A stretch of 64,000 nucleotides of DNA from Paraburkholderia lacunae (GTDB lineage Bacteria > Pseudomonadota > Gammaproteobacteria > Burkholderiales > Burkholderiaceae), in assembly GCF_003353175.1 (NCBI RefSeq), contig NZ_QHKS01000006.1:124001-188000 (forward strand). Direction: 5' to 3'. The notes below the pieces were generated by a model. The model did not search any database and was not told where the DNA came from. It was given only the letters and a program-made list of their open reading frames with translations. This document shows positions 41,133 to 50,729 of the stretch, one piece after another. Both the position numbers and the translations under genes were made by a program. The number at the start of each line of letters is the position of its first letter. The stretch's first letter is position 1.

Positions 41133-41906
41133 ATGAATCGTGTGGTGTTGGTAACCGGCGCTTGCGGCGGAATCGGCAGCGTGTTGTGCAAGCGGTTCGT
41201 GGAGCAGGGCGATACGGTGCTGGCGCTCGATATCGACGCGAACGCGCTCGGCGCTTTGACTTCGCAGCTCGGTGACGCGCACGTCACGCCGATCGCGGTC
41301 GATCTCGGCGACGCCGAGGCGGTCAAGCAGACGGTGGCCGCAGCGGTCAAGGCGCGCGGTCCAGTAGACGTGCTGGTCGCGAACGCGGGCGCAGCCAACG
41401 GGCTGACGCTCGCCACGACGGACGCCGCCAGCTGGCAGCGCGACATCCATCTGAATCTGAACGGCACGTACCACACGGTGGAAGCGGTGCGCGCGTCGAT
41501 GATCGAACGGCAAAAGGGCGTATTGGTGCTGATCGGTTCGGTGAACGGCATGGCCGCGCTCGGTCATCCGGCGTATAGCGCGGCGAAGGCCGGTCTCATC
41601 AGCTACACCAAAGCGCTGGCGATCGAGCTGGGCCGTTACGGCATTCGCGCGAACATCGTTTGTCCGGGCACGGTGAAGACGCAGGCGTGGCAGGCGCGGG
41701 TCGACAAGAATCCGCAGGTCTTCGAGGATCTGAAGAAGTGGTACCCGTTGCGCGACTTCGCGACGCCCGACGATATCGCCGATGCGGTGCTGTTTCTCGC
41801 GTCGCCGATGGCGCGTGTGATTACCGGCGTCGCGTTGCCAGTGGACGGCGGCTTGATGGCCGGCAACCGTCCGATGGCCGAGGAACTGACGCTCGAGACG
41901 CTTTGA
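41133..41906 (+). CDS. short-chain dehydrogenase, probable sugar or polyol dehydrogenase
   Basis: 257 residues. The cofactor motif TGACGGIG is at 8-15, NAGAANG follows, and the active site is S in VLIGSVNGMAALG plus YSAAK. The C-terminus (LFLASPMARVITGVALPVDG) is typical. GAGG precedes the ATG. It heads the plus-strand half of the sugar-transport locus and probably oxidises the imported compound. The frame is open further upstream, but that part lies in the promoter region and is not similar to SDRs. Confidence 0.85.
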   Translation: MNRVVLVTGACGGIGSVLCKRFVEQGDTVLALDIDANALGALTSQLGDAHVTPIAVDLGDAEAVKQTVAAAVKARGPVDVLVANAGAANGLTLATTDAASWQRDIHLNLNGTYHTVEAVRASMIERQKGVLVLIGSVNGMAALGHPAYSAAKAGLISYTKALAIELGRYGIRANIVCPGTVKTQAWQARVDKNPQVFEDLKKWYPLRDFATPDDIADAVLFLASPMARVITGVALPVDGGLMAGNRPMAEELTLETL

Positions 41907-41996
41907 AACGCCTTGAACGGGCCTTGAACGGGTACGCGCGGCGCGTACTGCGTTCAATGAGGCACGACAGCACGACGGAATGACAATGAGGACAGC

Positions 41997-43079
41997 ATGG
42001 CAGCAGTGCAACTGAGCGGCATCTTCAAGCGCTACGGCGACACGCAGGTGGTCCACGGCATCGATCTGCACATCGACGACGGCGAGTTCGTCGTGCTGGT
42101 CGGCCCGTCGGGCTGCGGCAAGAGCACGTTGATGCGGATGGTGGCGGGGCTCGAAGAAATCAGCGGCGGCGATCTGATGATCGGCGGCACGCGCGCGAAT
42201 GGTCTCGCGCCGCAGCAGCGCAATATTTCGATGGTGTTCCAGAGCTACGCGCTCTATCCGCATCTGTCCGTCTACGACAACATTGCGTTCGGGCCGCGCA
42301 TTCGCAAGGAGCCGTCGGCGAGTTTCAAGCCGCGCATCGAAGCCGCCGCGAAGATGCTGAATCTCAGTGGCTACCTGGATCGCTTGCCGCGTGCGCTGTC
42401 CGGCGGTCAACGGCAGCGCGTGGCGATGGGCCGCGCGGTGGTGCGCGAGCCGTCGCTGTTCCTGTTCGACGAACCGCTGTCGAATCTCGACGCCAAGCTG
42501 CGCGTGCAGATGCGCACGGAAATCAAGGCGCTGCATCAGCGTCTGAAGAATACGGTGATCTACGTCACGCACGATCAGATCGAAGCGATGACGATGGCCG
42601 ACCGTATCGTCGTGATGAACGCGGGACGTATCGAACAGATCGGCCGGCCGCTGGAACTGTACGACCATCCGGCGAATCTGTTTGTCGCGAGTTTCCTCGG
42701 CTCGCCGTCGATGAATTTCGCCGCAGGCGTGCTGGTCAATCGCGCGCAAGGCGCCGGTCTCGCGTTGAAGCTGGGCGACGGCGGCGAAATCGTTCTGGAG
42801 GGCGCGCCGGCTTCGGCGACTGCCGGCGCGAAGGTCACGCTCGGCGTGCGTCCCGAGCACATCGAGACCGCGGCGGAAACGCCGGATGCTTCGATGGAAG
42901 TCGAAGTAGTCGAGCCGACTGGCGCCGAGACGCATTTGTACGGGAAAATAGGCGGCAGCACGTGGTGTGTGACGACTCGCCAGCGCTCGAAAGTCGAGCC
43001 CGGTCAGCGCGTGACGCTGCGCTTGCCGGCCGAACATATTCATCTGTTCGATACGGAGAGTGGGCACAGGCTGGTCTGA
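41997..43079 (+). CDS. sugar ABC transporter ATP-binding protein (MalK/UgpC-like)
   Basis: 360 residues. Walker A is GPSGCGKST, the signature LSGGQRQRVAMGRAVVREP, Walker B LFLFDEPLSNLDAKLR, and the H-loop VIYVTHDQIEAMTMADR. The C-terminal 120 residues form the TOBE-type regulatory domain of CUT1 ATPases. It energises the two permeases encoded on the other strand. It follows the SDR gene by 90 bp. Confidence 0.9.
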   Translation: MAAVQLSGIFKRYGDTQVVHGIDLHIDDGEFVVLVGPSGCGKSTLMRMVAGLEEISGGDLMIGGTRANGLAPQQRNISMVFQSYALYPHLSVYDNIAFGPRIRKEPSASFKPRIEAAAKMLNLSGYLDRLPRALSGGQRQRVAMGRAVVREPSLFLFDEPLSNLDAKLRVQMRTEIKALHQRLKNTVIYVTHDQIEAMTMADRIVVMNAGRIEQIGRPLELYDHPANLFVASFLGSPSMNFAAGVLVNRAQGAGLALKLGDGGEIVLEGAPASATAGAKVTLGVRPEHIETAAETPDASMEVEVVEPTGAETHLYGKIGGSTWCVTTRQRSKVEPGQRVTLRLPAEHIHLFDTESGHRLV

Positions 43080-43153
43080 ACCGCGCGATGCTGGCTGAAG
43101 CCGATTGAAGCTGCGACGCGACGCGGATTCATTTAACCCTTAAGGAACACTGG

Positions 43154-44014
43154 GTGTCCGCACCGAACTTGATTCCCCACATCCGCGGCGCACTGGCCAA
43201 TTTGCGGCCCGCCGAGCGCAAGGTCGCCGACATGGTGCTGAGCGACGTCGACTTCGCCATGCGGGCGAGCATCACCGAGCTTGCGCAGCGCGCCGATGTC
43301 TCCGAGCCGTCTGTCACGCGCTTTTGCCGCGCGATCGGCGCGCATGGTCTGCGCGACTTCAAGATGCAACTGGCGCAGAGCGTGGCGGGCGGCTTGCCGT
43401 ACGCATCGGCTGCGGTGGCGCGCGACGACGATGTGCAGACGCTGATGGACAAGGTCGGCGAAGCGGCAGTCGACGGCATCACGCATGCGCGCGGCGCGCT
43501 CGATCCCGTCGTGGTCGAAAGCGCGATCGCGGCGTTGGCGAGCGCGCGGCGGGTGTTCTTCTTCGGTGTCGGTTCGGGGTCGGGGCTCGTCGCGCAAGAT
43601 GCGGCGCTGCGGTTCCTGCGGCTCGATATCGCTTCGACGGCTTTTACCGATGGCCATCTGCAGCGGCTATATGCCGGCTTGATGGAGCCGGGCGATGTGG
43701 CGTTCGCGATTTCCCATTCAGGCCGCAGCGTCGAAGTGAACGAAAGCATTCAGATCGCGAAGGAGCGGGGCGCAACAACGATTGCGCTGACTAACGTCGG
43801 CTCGCGGCTTGCGTGGCTCGTCGATATTCCGCTGCTGCTGCGCGTGCCGAGCCCGATCGATCCGAATACGCCGGGCGTGTCCCGGCTCGTGCATCTGTGC
43901 ATCATGGATGCGCTCGCGATCGGCGTCGCGCTGAAGCTCGGTCCGAAGACGCTCGAAAAGATGCGGCATGCGAAGGCGCGGTTGTCGCATGAGCCGGAGG
44001 CGGCGGGGGACTAA
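43154..44014 (+). CDS. RpiR-family transcriptional regulator
   Basis: 286 residues from a GTG with AAGGAA upstream. Residues 1-78 form the HTH_6 domain (ANLRPAERKVADMVLSDVD, ASITELAQRADVSEPSVTRF), and residues 120-250 an SIS sugar-isomerase-like domain (RVFFFGVGSGSGLVAQDA, FAISHSGRSVEVNESIQIAK) that binds phosphosugars. It is the likely local regulator of the transport genes; a TGTA-N7-TACA palindrome and other inverted repeats lie in their shared promoter region. Confidence 0.9.
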   Translation: MSAPNLIPHIRGALANLRPAERKVADMVLSDVDFAMRASITELAQRADVSEPSVTRFCRAIGAHGLRDFKMQLAQSVAGGLPYASAAVARDDDVQTLMDKVGEAAVDGITHARGALDPVVVESAIAALASARRVFFFGVGSGSGLVAQDAALRFLRLDIASTAFTDGHLQRLYAGLMEPGDVAFAISHSGRSVEVNESIQIAKERGATTIALTNVGSRLAWLVDIPLLLRVPSPIDPNTPGVSRLVHLCIMDALAIGVALKLGPKTLEKMRHAKARLSHEPEAAGD

Positions 44015-44074
44015 CCGCCGGCGTGAATCGCACGGCGACTTAAAACGCTTACACGCCCTTCGGCGAACCCCTCT

Positions 44075-44956
44075 TCAGCCTGCGGCCGCCGCCTCGATCC
44101 ACCCGAACCGCCGCGACAACCGCAGCGTCGCGGCCTTTAACGTGCGCGCAGGATTGCCCGTCGGTTCGCTGTCGAAGCTGCCGGTCGGCCCCATCAGCGC
44201 GAGCACCAGACAGATGCTGCCGGTGTGGTCCAGCACGGGCGCGGCCAGCGTGTTGATGCCCGGCACGGGGCGGCTCAACGCGGTATCGATGCCGTCCGCG
44301 CGAATCTGTGCGAGCCGTTGCGCGTAGTGTTTGGCCCCTTGCGCCGGCGCCGCTTTTTTAGCGCTCGCCGCGGTCGTCGTTGCCGCCGTCGCGAAGATAT
44401 CCGCTTGGTCCGCGCCCGCCAGCCGCAAATGATCCTGCGCGAGCAAGCCATTGCGCACATCGTCCGCCACGTAAGCGGCGAACACACGGCCAATTGCCGT
44501 ATTCACCAGCGACATCACCGTGCCGACCCGCAAGCTCACATGCAGCGGCCGCGCCGATTCCTCCAGTCGCACGACAGTTGGCCCGAGCGGCCCGAGCACC
44601 GCCATCGCGACGCTCATGCCTGTCGATGCCGCCAGCTCGACCACTTCCGGTTCAGCCTCCCGCGTCGGCGACAGCCGCTGCAGGCCGATCAAGCCAAGCT
44701 CCAACGCCAACGGACCGGCTTCGAAACACCCCGCCGCATCGCGGTTCAGCAAACCGATCTTCTGCAAGCTCACGAGATGCGGAAACGCCTTGGCCGGCGG
44801 CATGCCCGCGGCGGCGGCAAGGTCGCGCAAAGTCAGCGGCCGCGCCGCCGCGACCAGCGCGGCAAGCAATTCGCCCGTGCTGTCGAGCGACTGGATGCCG
44901 CGCTGCGGTTTCGCATCGGCGGCGCTATTGGGCGAAGTGTCGGGAGAGTCGGTCAC
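44075..44956 (-). CDS. IclR-family transcriptional regulator (second of pair)
   Basis: 293 residues from a GTG that overlaps the stop of the upstream IclR gene (GTGA). The N-terminal winged helix (LLAALVAAARPLTLRDLAAA, AAGMPPAKAFPHLVSLQKIG) is followed by a GAF-like effector domain. It contains an Ala/Lys-rich insertion (AATTTAASAKKAAPAQ) not present in the upstream paralogue. The two genes are clearly related and probably arose by tandem duplication; they may act as a heteromer. Confidence 0.85.
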   Translation of the reverse strand: MTDSPDTSPNSAADAKPQRGIQSLDSTGELLAALVAAARPLTLRDLAAAAGMPPAKAFPHLVSLQKIGLLNRDAAGCFEAGPLALELGLIGLQRLSPTREAEPEVVELAASTGMSVAMAVLGPLGPTVVRLEESARPLHVSLRVGTVMSLVNTAIGRVFAAYVADDVRNGLLAQDHLRLAGADQADIFATAATTTAASAKKAAPAQGAKHYAQRLAQIRADGIDTALSRPVPGINTLAAPVLDHTGSICLVLALMGPTGSFDSEPTGNPARTLKAATLRLSRRFGWIEAAAAG

Positions 44957-45822
44957 GATGTGGAAGAAGCAAGCAGAGAAGGCGTCGCCGCAAGTTCGGC
45001 GCCGATGTCTCGAGCCGTGGCGAGGAGCGCCTGAGCGGTGGGGCCGTCGGCGGCGACGTCGATGGCGCCGGTCGAGCCGATCACCGTCAGCGCGAGGCAC
45101 AAGCGGCTAGCGGCATCGAGCACCGGCACGCTCAAGCTGCTGATGCCGGGGCTCGGCACATCGACGCTGCACGCAAGCCCGCGCGCGCGAATCTCGGCGA
45201 GCGCCGCTCCGAACGCTGCGTGCTCGCCAGCCGGCGTCATCGCGCTATCGGCGGCGCCGGACTGGTTCGCCCACATGCCGTCAAGCGTGGCGCGCGGCAG
45301 ATAGGCGCAAAACACACGTCCGGTGGAAGTCGCCGGCAATGACATGACCGTGCCCACATGCAGATTCACATGCAACGGAAACCCCGCATGCTCATATCGA
45401 ACGATGGTCGGCCCTTGCGGCCCCGCAATACAAATCGCGACGCTAAAGCCGATCGCTTCGGCCAACGCCGCGACGCGCGGCACGGCGGCGCGAAACGCCG
45501 GCTGATTCTCCAGATGCATCAAACCGAGCCGCAATGACAGGGGACCCGGTTCATAGCGCCCGGACAACTCGTCGCGTTTGATCAGACCTAACCGGCTCAA
45601 GCTCACCAGATAGGCATGCGCCTGCCCCGGTGCGAGCTGCGCGCTGGCGGCCAGGTCGGATAAAGCCAGCGGAGCGCGCGCCTGTGCGAGCGCCAGCAGC
45701 ACGCGGCCGCCCACTTCGACGCTCTGGATGCCGCGTTGGGTTTTGCCGCTGTCGGCCGGTTCGCCGCCGTCCTGATCCTCGCGTCCGCCTTTGCCCGCGC
45801 CCGATTTCGCTGCTTTGCTCAC
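44953..45822 (-). CDS. IclR-family transcriptional regulator (first of pair)
   Basis: 289 residues from a GTG. A Gly/Lys-rich leader precedes the winged helix (LALAQARAPLALSDLAASAQ, APGQAHAYLVSLSRLGLI) and the effector-binding domain (HLHVGTVMSLP-like region NLHVGTVMSLPATSTGRVFC). It is divergent from the MBL-fold/monooxygenase operon and probably controls it, since an inverted repeat abuts the -35 element of that operon's promoter. IclR pairs often regulate aromatic catabolism. Confidence 0.85.
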   Translation of the reverse strand: MSKAAKSGAGKGGREDQDGGEPADSGKTQRGIQSVEVGGRVLLALAQARAPLALSDLAASAQLAPGQAHAYLVSLSRLGLIKRDELSGRYEPGPLSLRLGLMHLENQPAFRAAVPRVAALAEAIGFSVAICIAGPQGPTIVRYEHAGFPLHVNLHVGTVMSLPATSTGRVFCAYLPRATLDGMWANQSGAADSAMTPAGEHAAFGAALAEIRARGLACSVDVPSPGISSLSVPVLDAASRLCLALTVIGSTGAIDVAADGPTAQALLATARDIGAELAATPSLLASSTS

Positions 45823-45917
45823 ACCCGCGCTCGTCCGTAAAAAGGGTCCATGTTAAAGGAAGACGCCCGAAGACCCACACCTTCGTGTCCTTATCTTAGG
45901 CGTCTTGAAATTTGCGT

Positions 45918-45966
45918 ATAGCGATACATTTCGCTATTGACAAATAATCTGAGACGGCCATAAGAT
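45918..45966 (+). promoter_or_regulatory. promoter with abutting palindrome, probable IclR site
   Basis: ATAGCGA-TACATT-TCGCTAT is a perfect inverted repeat whose end touches the -35 hexamer TTGACA at 45937; TAAGAT follows after 18 bp as a -10 element. This places a regulator directly upstream of the promoter of the MBL-fold gene operon. Confidence 0.6.
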
Positions 45967-46106
45967 GCATTCACCCCGACATACCGGTGCAGTCACAGAG
46001 TCAAAACGGGGCGAGACAATCCTCCAATACAGTCAGCCTGCGCGGCAAACGCTGCGCCACGGAGCCGGCCGTCTCGCCTCACGTCCAACTTTTGAGGGAG
46101 ACAAAC

Positions 46107-47066
46107 ATGGCAAAGGCATTCGCATCCCAGGCCGACCTGGAAGTCAAGAAAGTCACGTGGACGCAGTTGTCCGAGAACGCCTACGCGTACACCGCTGAAG
46201 GCGATCCGAACTCGGGCGTGATCATCGGCGACGACGGCGTGCTGATCGTCGACACCACCGCTACGCCGGCCATGGCGCAAGACCTCATCGCGAAGATTCG
46301 CAGCGTGACCGACAAGCCGATCAAATACGTCGTGCTGTCGCATTACCACGCGGTGCGTGTGCTCGGCGCGTCGGCGTATTTCGAAGAAGGCGCGCAGGAA
46401 GTGATCGCGAGTCGCGGCACGTACGAGATGATCGTCGAGCGCGGCGAAGCGGACATGAAGTCGGAAATCGAGCGCTTCCCGCGTCTGTTTGCCGGCGTCG
46501 AAACGGTGCCGGGCCTGACGTGGCCGACGCTCGTGTTCGAAAAGGAAATGACGCTGTTCCTCGGCAAGCTCGAAGTGCGGATTGCGCATCTGGGCGCGGG
46601 CCACACGAAGGGCGACACGGTGGTGTGGCTGCCGTCGCAGAAGGTGCTGTTCTCCGGCGATCTGGTCGAATACGACGCGGCCTGTTATTGCGGCGACGCG
46701 CAGCTCGAACAATGGCCGGCCACGCTCGAAGCGCTGCGCGCGCTGAACGCCGGGAAGCTCGTGCCGGGGCGCGGACCTGCGTTGACCACGCCGGAAGACG
46801 TCAACAAGGGCCTCGACTACACGAAGGACTTCGTCACCACGCTGCTGCAACAGGGGCGCGAAGCCGTCGCACAGAAACTCGATCTGAAGGCCGCGATGGC
46901 GCACACGCGCAAGGCGATGGACCCGAAGTTCGGCCACGTGTTCATCTACGAGCACTGTCTGCCGTTCGACGTTTCGCGTGCCTACGACGAAGCGAGCGGC
47001 ATCACGCATCCGCGCATCTGGACCGCCCAGCGCGACAAGGAAATGTGGGACGCGCTGCAAGCCTGA
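46107..47066 (+). CDS. MBL-fold metallohydrolase-like protein with an altered metal motif
   Basis: 319 residues of the metallo-beta-lactamase fold. The usual HxHxDH is HYHAVR (in LSHYHAVRVLGA), so the Asp and His that bind the second metal are missing, while later elements (LGAGHTKGDTVVWLP, LFSGDLVE) are intact. It may bind one metal or have another activity. GAGGGAG lies close upstream of the ATG. As first gene of an operon with an FAD monooxygenase, DUF2783 and an MFS transporter, a role in hydrolysing or binding an aromatic substrate is plausible but unproved. Confidence 0.8.
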   Translation: MAKAFASQADLEVKKVTWTQLSENAYAYTAEGDPNSGVIIGDDGVLIVDTTATPAMAQDLIAKIRSVTDKPIKYVVLSHYHAVRVLGASAYFEEGAQEVIASRGTYEMIVERGEADMKSEIERFPRLFAGVETVPGLTWPTLVFEKEMTLFLGKLEVRIAHLGAGHTKGDTVVWLPSQKVLFSGDLVEYDAACYCGDAQLEQWPATLEALRALNAGKLVPGRGPALTTPEDVNKGLDYTKDFVTTLLQQGREAVAQKLDLKAAMAHTRKAMDPKFGHVFIYEHCLPFDVSRAYDEASGITHPRIWTAQRDKEMWDALQA

Positions 47067-47109
47067 CAAAAAAAGCGCGCAGCAGAGCAGTGATGGACGG
47101 AGACACAAG

Positions 47110-48837
47110 ATGAGCATCAACTACCAGACGCTGTCGTTCGAATATAAGCCGTGTCGTGAGCAGAGCGAACCTGGCGCACGAGACGCACAAGGCGGAGCGG
47201 AACCGGCGGCCTATCCAGTGATCGTGGTCGGCGCGGGCCCGGTGGGCCTCGCCACGGCGATCGATCTCGCGCAGCAGGGCGTGCCGGTCGTGCTGGTCGA
47301 CGACGACTGTTCGTTGTCGACCGGTTCGCGGGCGATCTGCTTTTCGAAGCGCTCGCTCGATATCTTCGACCGGCTCGGCTGCGGGCAGCGGATGGTGGAC
47401 AAGGGCATCAGCTGGAATGTCGGCAAGGTGTTCCTGAAAGATGAACTGGTGTACACGTTCAATTTGCAGCCGGAAGCGGGCCATCACCGGCCCGCGTTCA
47501 TCAACCTTCAGCAATACTACGTCGAAGGTTTCCTGCTCGAACGTGCGCAGGAGATGCCCAATCTCGAGATCCGCTGGAAGAGCAAAGTAGTCGGCGTGCA
47601 GCAGATCGGCACGCCGGGCACGCGTGATGCCAGTGTGACGCTGAGCGTCGATACGCCCAATGGTCAGTACGCGTTGCGCGGCCGTTACGTGGTGGCCGCC
47701 GACGGCTCGCGCAGTCCGATTCGCAATCTGATGGGACTCGACAGCAAGGGCGTTACGTTCAAAGACCGCTTCCTGATCGCCGACGTGAAAATGGAAGCGG
47801 ACTTCCCGACCGAGCGCTGGTTCTGGTTCGATCCGCCGTTCCACCCGAATCAATCGGTGCTGTTGCACCGGCAGCCGGATAACGTGTGGCGGATCGATTT
47901 CCAGCTCGGCTGGGACGCCGACCCTGTGCTGGAACGAACGCCGGAGCGCGTGATTCCGCGCGTGCGCGCATTGCTTGGACCTGACGCGAAATTCGAACTG
48001 GAGTGGGTCAGCGTCTATACGTTTTCGTGCTTGCGGATGGAACGCTTCCGGCACGGCAACGTGCTGTTCGCGGGCGATTCGGCGCATGGCGTGTCGCCGT
48101 TCGGCGCGCGCGGCGCGAATAGCGGCGTGCAGGACGCCGAAAACCTCGCATGGAAACTCGCGATGGTGCTCGAAGGCAAAGCGTCCGACACATTGCTCGA
48201 CACCTACGCCAGCGAGCGCGAATTCGCCGCCGACGAAAACATCCGCAACTCCACGCGCTCGACCGATTTCATCACGCCGAAGAGCCCCGTGAGCCGCGTA
48301 TTCCGCGACGCCGTGCTGAAGCTCTCACGCAAGCACGCGTTCGCGCGGCAGTTGACCAATAGCGGCCGGCTCTCGGTACCGGCGGTGCTGCGTGATTCCC
48401 CGCTGAATACAGCGGACGGCGACAGCTTCGAAGGCGCGATGGTGCCTGGCGCGCCATGTGTCGATGCGCCGGTGCAGGTGGCCGGGCAACCGGCATGGCT
48501 GTTGCGGCAACTCGGGCAGCGCTTCACCGGTATGTTGTTCTGCGGCTCGCAAGGTGTGGATTCCGCGACACAGGCCGCGTTGGCCGCATTGCGTGCCGGT
48601 TCGATTCCGCTGAATCTCGTCGTGGTGACAAGCGGCGATGCTGGGGATGTCGTGGCCGCGGGCGCGAATGTCGTGCGCGACATCGAAGGTCTTGCCACCG
48701 CACGTTACGACGCGAAGCCCGGCACGTTCTATCTGATCCGTCCGGACCAGCATGTCTGTGCGCGGTGGCGGCAATTCGACGTGAGCGCTGTGGACAGTGC
48801 GTTGGAGCGTGCGTTGTGCGTCGAAGGGACGGCCTGA
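47110..48837 (+). CDS. FAD-dependent aromatic hydroxylase (MhpA/PheA-like)
   Basis: 575 residues. The dinucleotide-binding loop VVGAGPVGLATA is at 39-50, the DG motif region is VVAADGSRSPIRNLMG, and the second FAD motif is LFAGDSAHGVSPFGARGANS, typical of p-hydroxybenzoate-hydroxylase-type enzymes with a C-terminal thioredoxin-like domain. It would insert hydroxyl into a phenolic ring with NAD(P)H and oxygen. An N-terminal extension of about 35 residues precedes the core. No ring-cleavage dioxygenase is encoded nearby, so downstream steps must be elsewhere. Confidence 0.85.
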   Translation: MSINYQTLSFEYKPCREQSEPGARDAQGGAEPAAYPVIVVGAGPVGLATAIDLAQQGVPVVLVDDDCSLSTGSRAICFSKRSLDIFDRLGCGQRMVDKGISWNVGKVFLKDELVYTFNLQPEAGHHRPAFINLQQYYVEGFLLERAQEMPNLEIRWKSKVVGVQQIGTPGTRDASVTLSVDTPNGQYALRGRYVVAADGSRSPIRNLMGLDSKGVTFKDRFLIADVKMEADFPTERWFWFDPPFHPNQSVLLHRQPDNVWRIDFQLGWDADPVLERTPERVIPRVRALLGPDAKFELEWVSVYTFSCLRMERFRHGNVLFAGDSAHGVSPFGARGANSGVQDAENLAWKLAMVLEGKASDTLLDTYASEREFAADENIRNSTRSTDFITPKSPVSRVFRDAVLKLSRKHAFARQLTNSGRLSVPAVLRDSPLNTADGDSFEGAMVPGAPCVDAPVQVAGQPAWLLRQLGQRFTGMLFCGSQGVDSATQAALAALRAGSIPLNLVVVTSGDAGDVVAAGANVVRDIEGLATARYDAKPGTFYLIRPDQHVCARWRQFDVSAVDSALERALCVEGTA

Positions 48838-48900
48838 ACGCACGGTAGAACATACGTACAGCACACGCGGCGCATCAGCAAAAAATAGCAGGAGACAGCC

Positions 48901-49137
48901 ATGACGTTGAACACGCAACCCAATCTCGCCCGCCCCGACGATTTCTACGAGGCGCTGATCGACATGCATCGCGATCTGAGCGATGCGCAGAGCCAGTCGG
49001 CCAATGCGCAACTGATTCTGCTGCTTGCCAACCATATCGGCGATCACGCGACGCTGCTCGAAGCCCTGCAATACGCGCGCGAAGGCGTGGCCGATGCCCC
49101 GCTTCGAGGCGGCGAGACGCATCCGCTGGCTCCCTGA
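48901..49137 (+). CDS. DUF2783 family small protein
   Basis: 78 residues. The segment LARPDDFYEALIDMHRDLSD, followed by LLLANHIGDHATLLEALQYA, matches what I know as DUF2783, small proteins often encoded right after FAD-dependent aromatic hydroxylases. Function unknown; perhaps a stabilising partner of the hydroxylase. CAGGAG lies upstream of the ATG. Confidence 0.75.
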   Translation: MTLNTQPNLARPDDFYEALIDMHRDLSDAQSQSANAQLILLLANHIGDHATLLEALQYAREGVADAPLRGGETHPLAP

Positions 49138-49322
49138 GGCGGCGCAAGCAACACGAAATCCCGGTACGCAGGCGATGGTTCGAGTCACCTGCGATCCATC
49201 GAGACTACGGCACGCGGCGTATCGACGCCGCCGCGTACCGTTCCAGTAGCAAACAAAAAACGCGGTGCATCAAGACGCCGGACCCATCGGGTCCGTTGGA
49301 CCCTCACGTTTGGAGAAAACCG

Positions 49323-50648
49323 ATGAGCCACTCTTTTGTCCCCGCGCTCGAGCCGGGCGCATCCGCTGTCGCGCACGACGACCTGCTGTATCGCAAGGTC
49401 TCGCTGCGGATCATTCCGTTTCTGTTCCTGTGTTATGTGGTGTCGTTTCTCGACCGCATCAACATCGGCTTCGCCCAGTTGCAGATGAAGCACGACCTCG
49501 GTTTCAGCGACGCGATGTACGGTCTCGGCGCCGCGGTCTTCTATGTCGGCTACGTGCTGTGCGAAGTGCCGAGCAATATGCTGCTCGCGCGCTTCGGCGC
49601 GCGCCGCACTTTCACGCGGATCATGCTGCTGTGGGGCATGGCATCGGTCGGCATGATGCTGGTGTCGAAGCCGACGCACTTCTATGCGCTGCGCTTCATG
49701 CTCGGCGTGTTCGAAGCCGGTTTCTTTCCCGGCATCGTGCTGTATCTGACTTACTGGTATCCGGCGCGGCGGCGTGCAGCCGTGCTGTCGATTTTCTTTG
49801 CCGGCGTTGCGGTGGCAGGCGTGCTCGGCGGCCTCGTGTCCGGCTGGATCATGCGCGACATGGGCGGCGTGATGGGGATGTTCGGCTGGCAGTGGATGTT
49901 CGTGATCGAAGGCGCACCGGCCATCGTGCTCGGCTTGCTCGCCGCGTTCTATCTGGTCGACGGGCCACAGCATGCCAGGTGGCTCAATGCTGCCGAGCAG
50001 GCGCATCTGATCGCGCAACGCGATGAGGACCGTCCGTCGGGGGATGCGCATGCATCGCGTTCTTTCATGCAGGCGCTGCGCAATCCGCGGGTCTATCTGT
50101 TCGCGTTCATCTATTTCTCGCTGACCTGCGCATCGCTGACGTTGAACTTCTGGATGCCGCTGATGATTCGCGACTTCGGCATTCACGACGTGCTGGCGAT
50201 CAGCCTTTATACGGTGATTCCGAATGCCGTCGGCGCGGTGGGTCTGATTCTGATTGCGCGCCACTCGGATCGCCGCGGCGAGCGCCGCCGACATTTTGCG
50301 GTTTGCACGATCGGTGGCGGTATCGCGCTGTCGCTTTTGACACTGCATTTGAGCAGCTTCCCGGCGATGCTCGCGATCCTTTCGCTGGCCGCCGTGCTGA
50401 TCTTCGCCGCGTTGCCGATCTTCTGGACCGTGCCGTCGGGCTATCTGTCCGGTGCGGCCGCGGCGGCCGGGATTGCGCTGATCAGCAGCATCGGGATTAC
50501 GAGCGGCATCGTCAGCCCTTGGGTGATCGGCCAGATCAAGACGCATACCGGCAGCATGGACAACGCGTTGTATCTGCTGACCGCGCTGTTGTTCGTCAGC
50601 GGGGTGGCGTTGCTGCTCGGGGTACCCAGGGAAACCCGGCGGGTCTGA
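49323..50648 (+). CDS. MFS transporter, anion:cation symporter family
   Basis: 441 residues with twelve membrane segments. LDRINIGFAQLQMKHDLGFS in the first helix and loop and YVLCEVPSNMLLARFGARR are characteristic of the ACS family, which imports organic anions such as aromatic acids. It completes the putative aromatic-acid operon and is the likely uptake system for its substrate. The 160 bp upstream hold no gene. Confidence 0.9.
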   Translation: MSHSFVPALEPGASAVAHDDLLYRKVSLRIIPFLFLCYVVSFLDRINIGFAQLQMKHDLGFSDAMYGLGAAVFYVGYVLCEVPSNMLLARFGARRTFTRIMLLWGMASVGMMLVSKPTHFYALRFMLGVFEAGFFPGIVLYLTYWYPARRRAAVLSIFFAGVAVAGVLGGLVSGWIMRDMGGVMGMFGWQWMFVIEGAPAIVLGLLAAFYLVDGPQHARWLNAAEQAHLIAQRDEDRPSGDAHASRSFMQALRNPRVYLFAFIYFSLTCASLTLNFWMPLMIRDFGIHDVLAISLYTVIPNAVGAVGLILIARHSDRRGERRRHFAVCTIGGGIALSLLTLHLSSFPAMLAILSLAAVLIFAALPIFWTVPSGYLSGAAAAAGIALISSIGITSGIVSPWVIGQIKTHTGSMDNALYLLTALLFVSGVALLLGVPRETRRV

Positions 50649-50729
50649 AGATAGAACGGGCCCGGACGTCAGATCGGGTACAGTCGCGCTATTGTCTTGC
50701 GACCTCGCGTGTGGAGCCCGAATTCTGCG

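Noticed and set aside
44380..45342. A 320-codon plus-strand frame
   Set aside because: Antisense shadow of the two IclR genes, with low-complexity Arg/Pro/Ala product and no start site.
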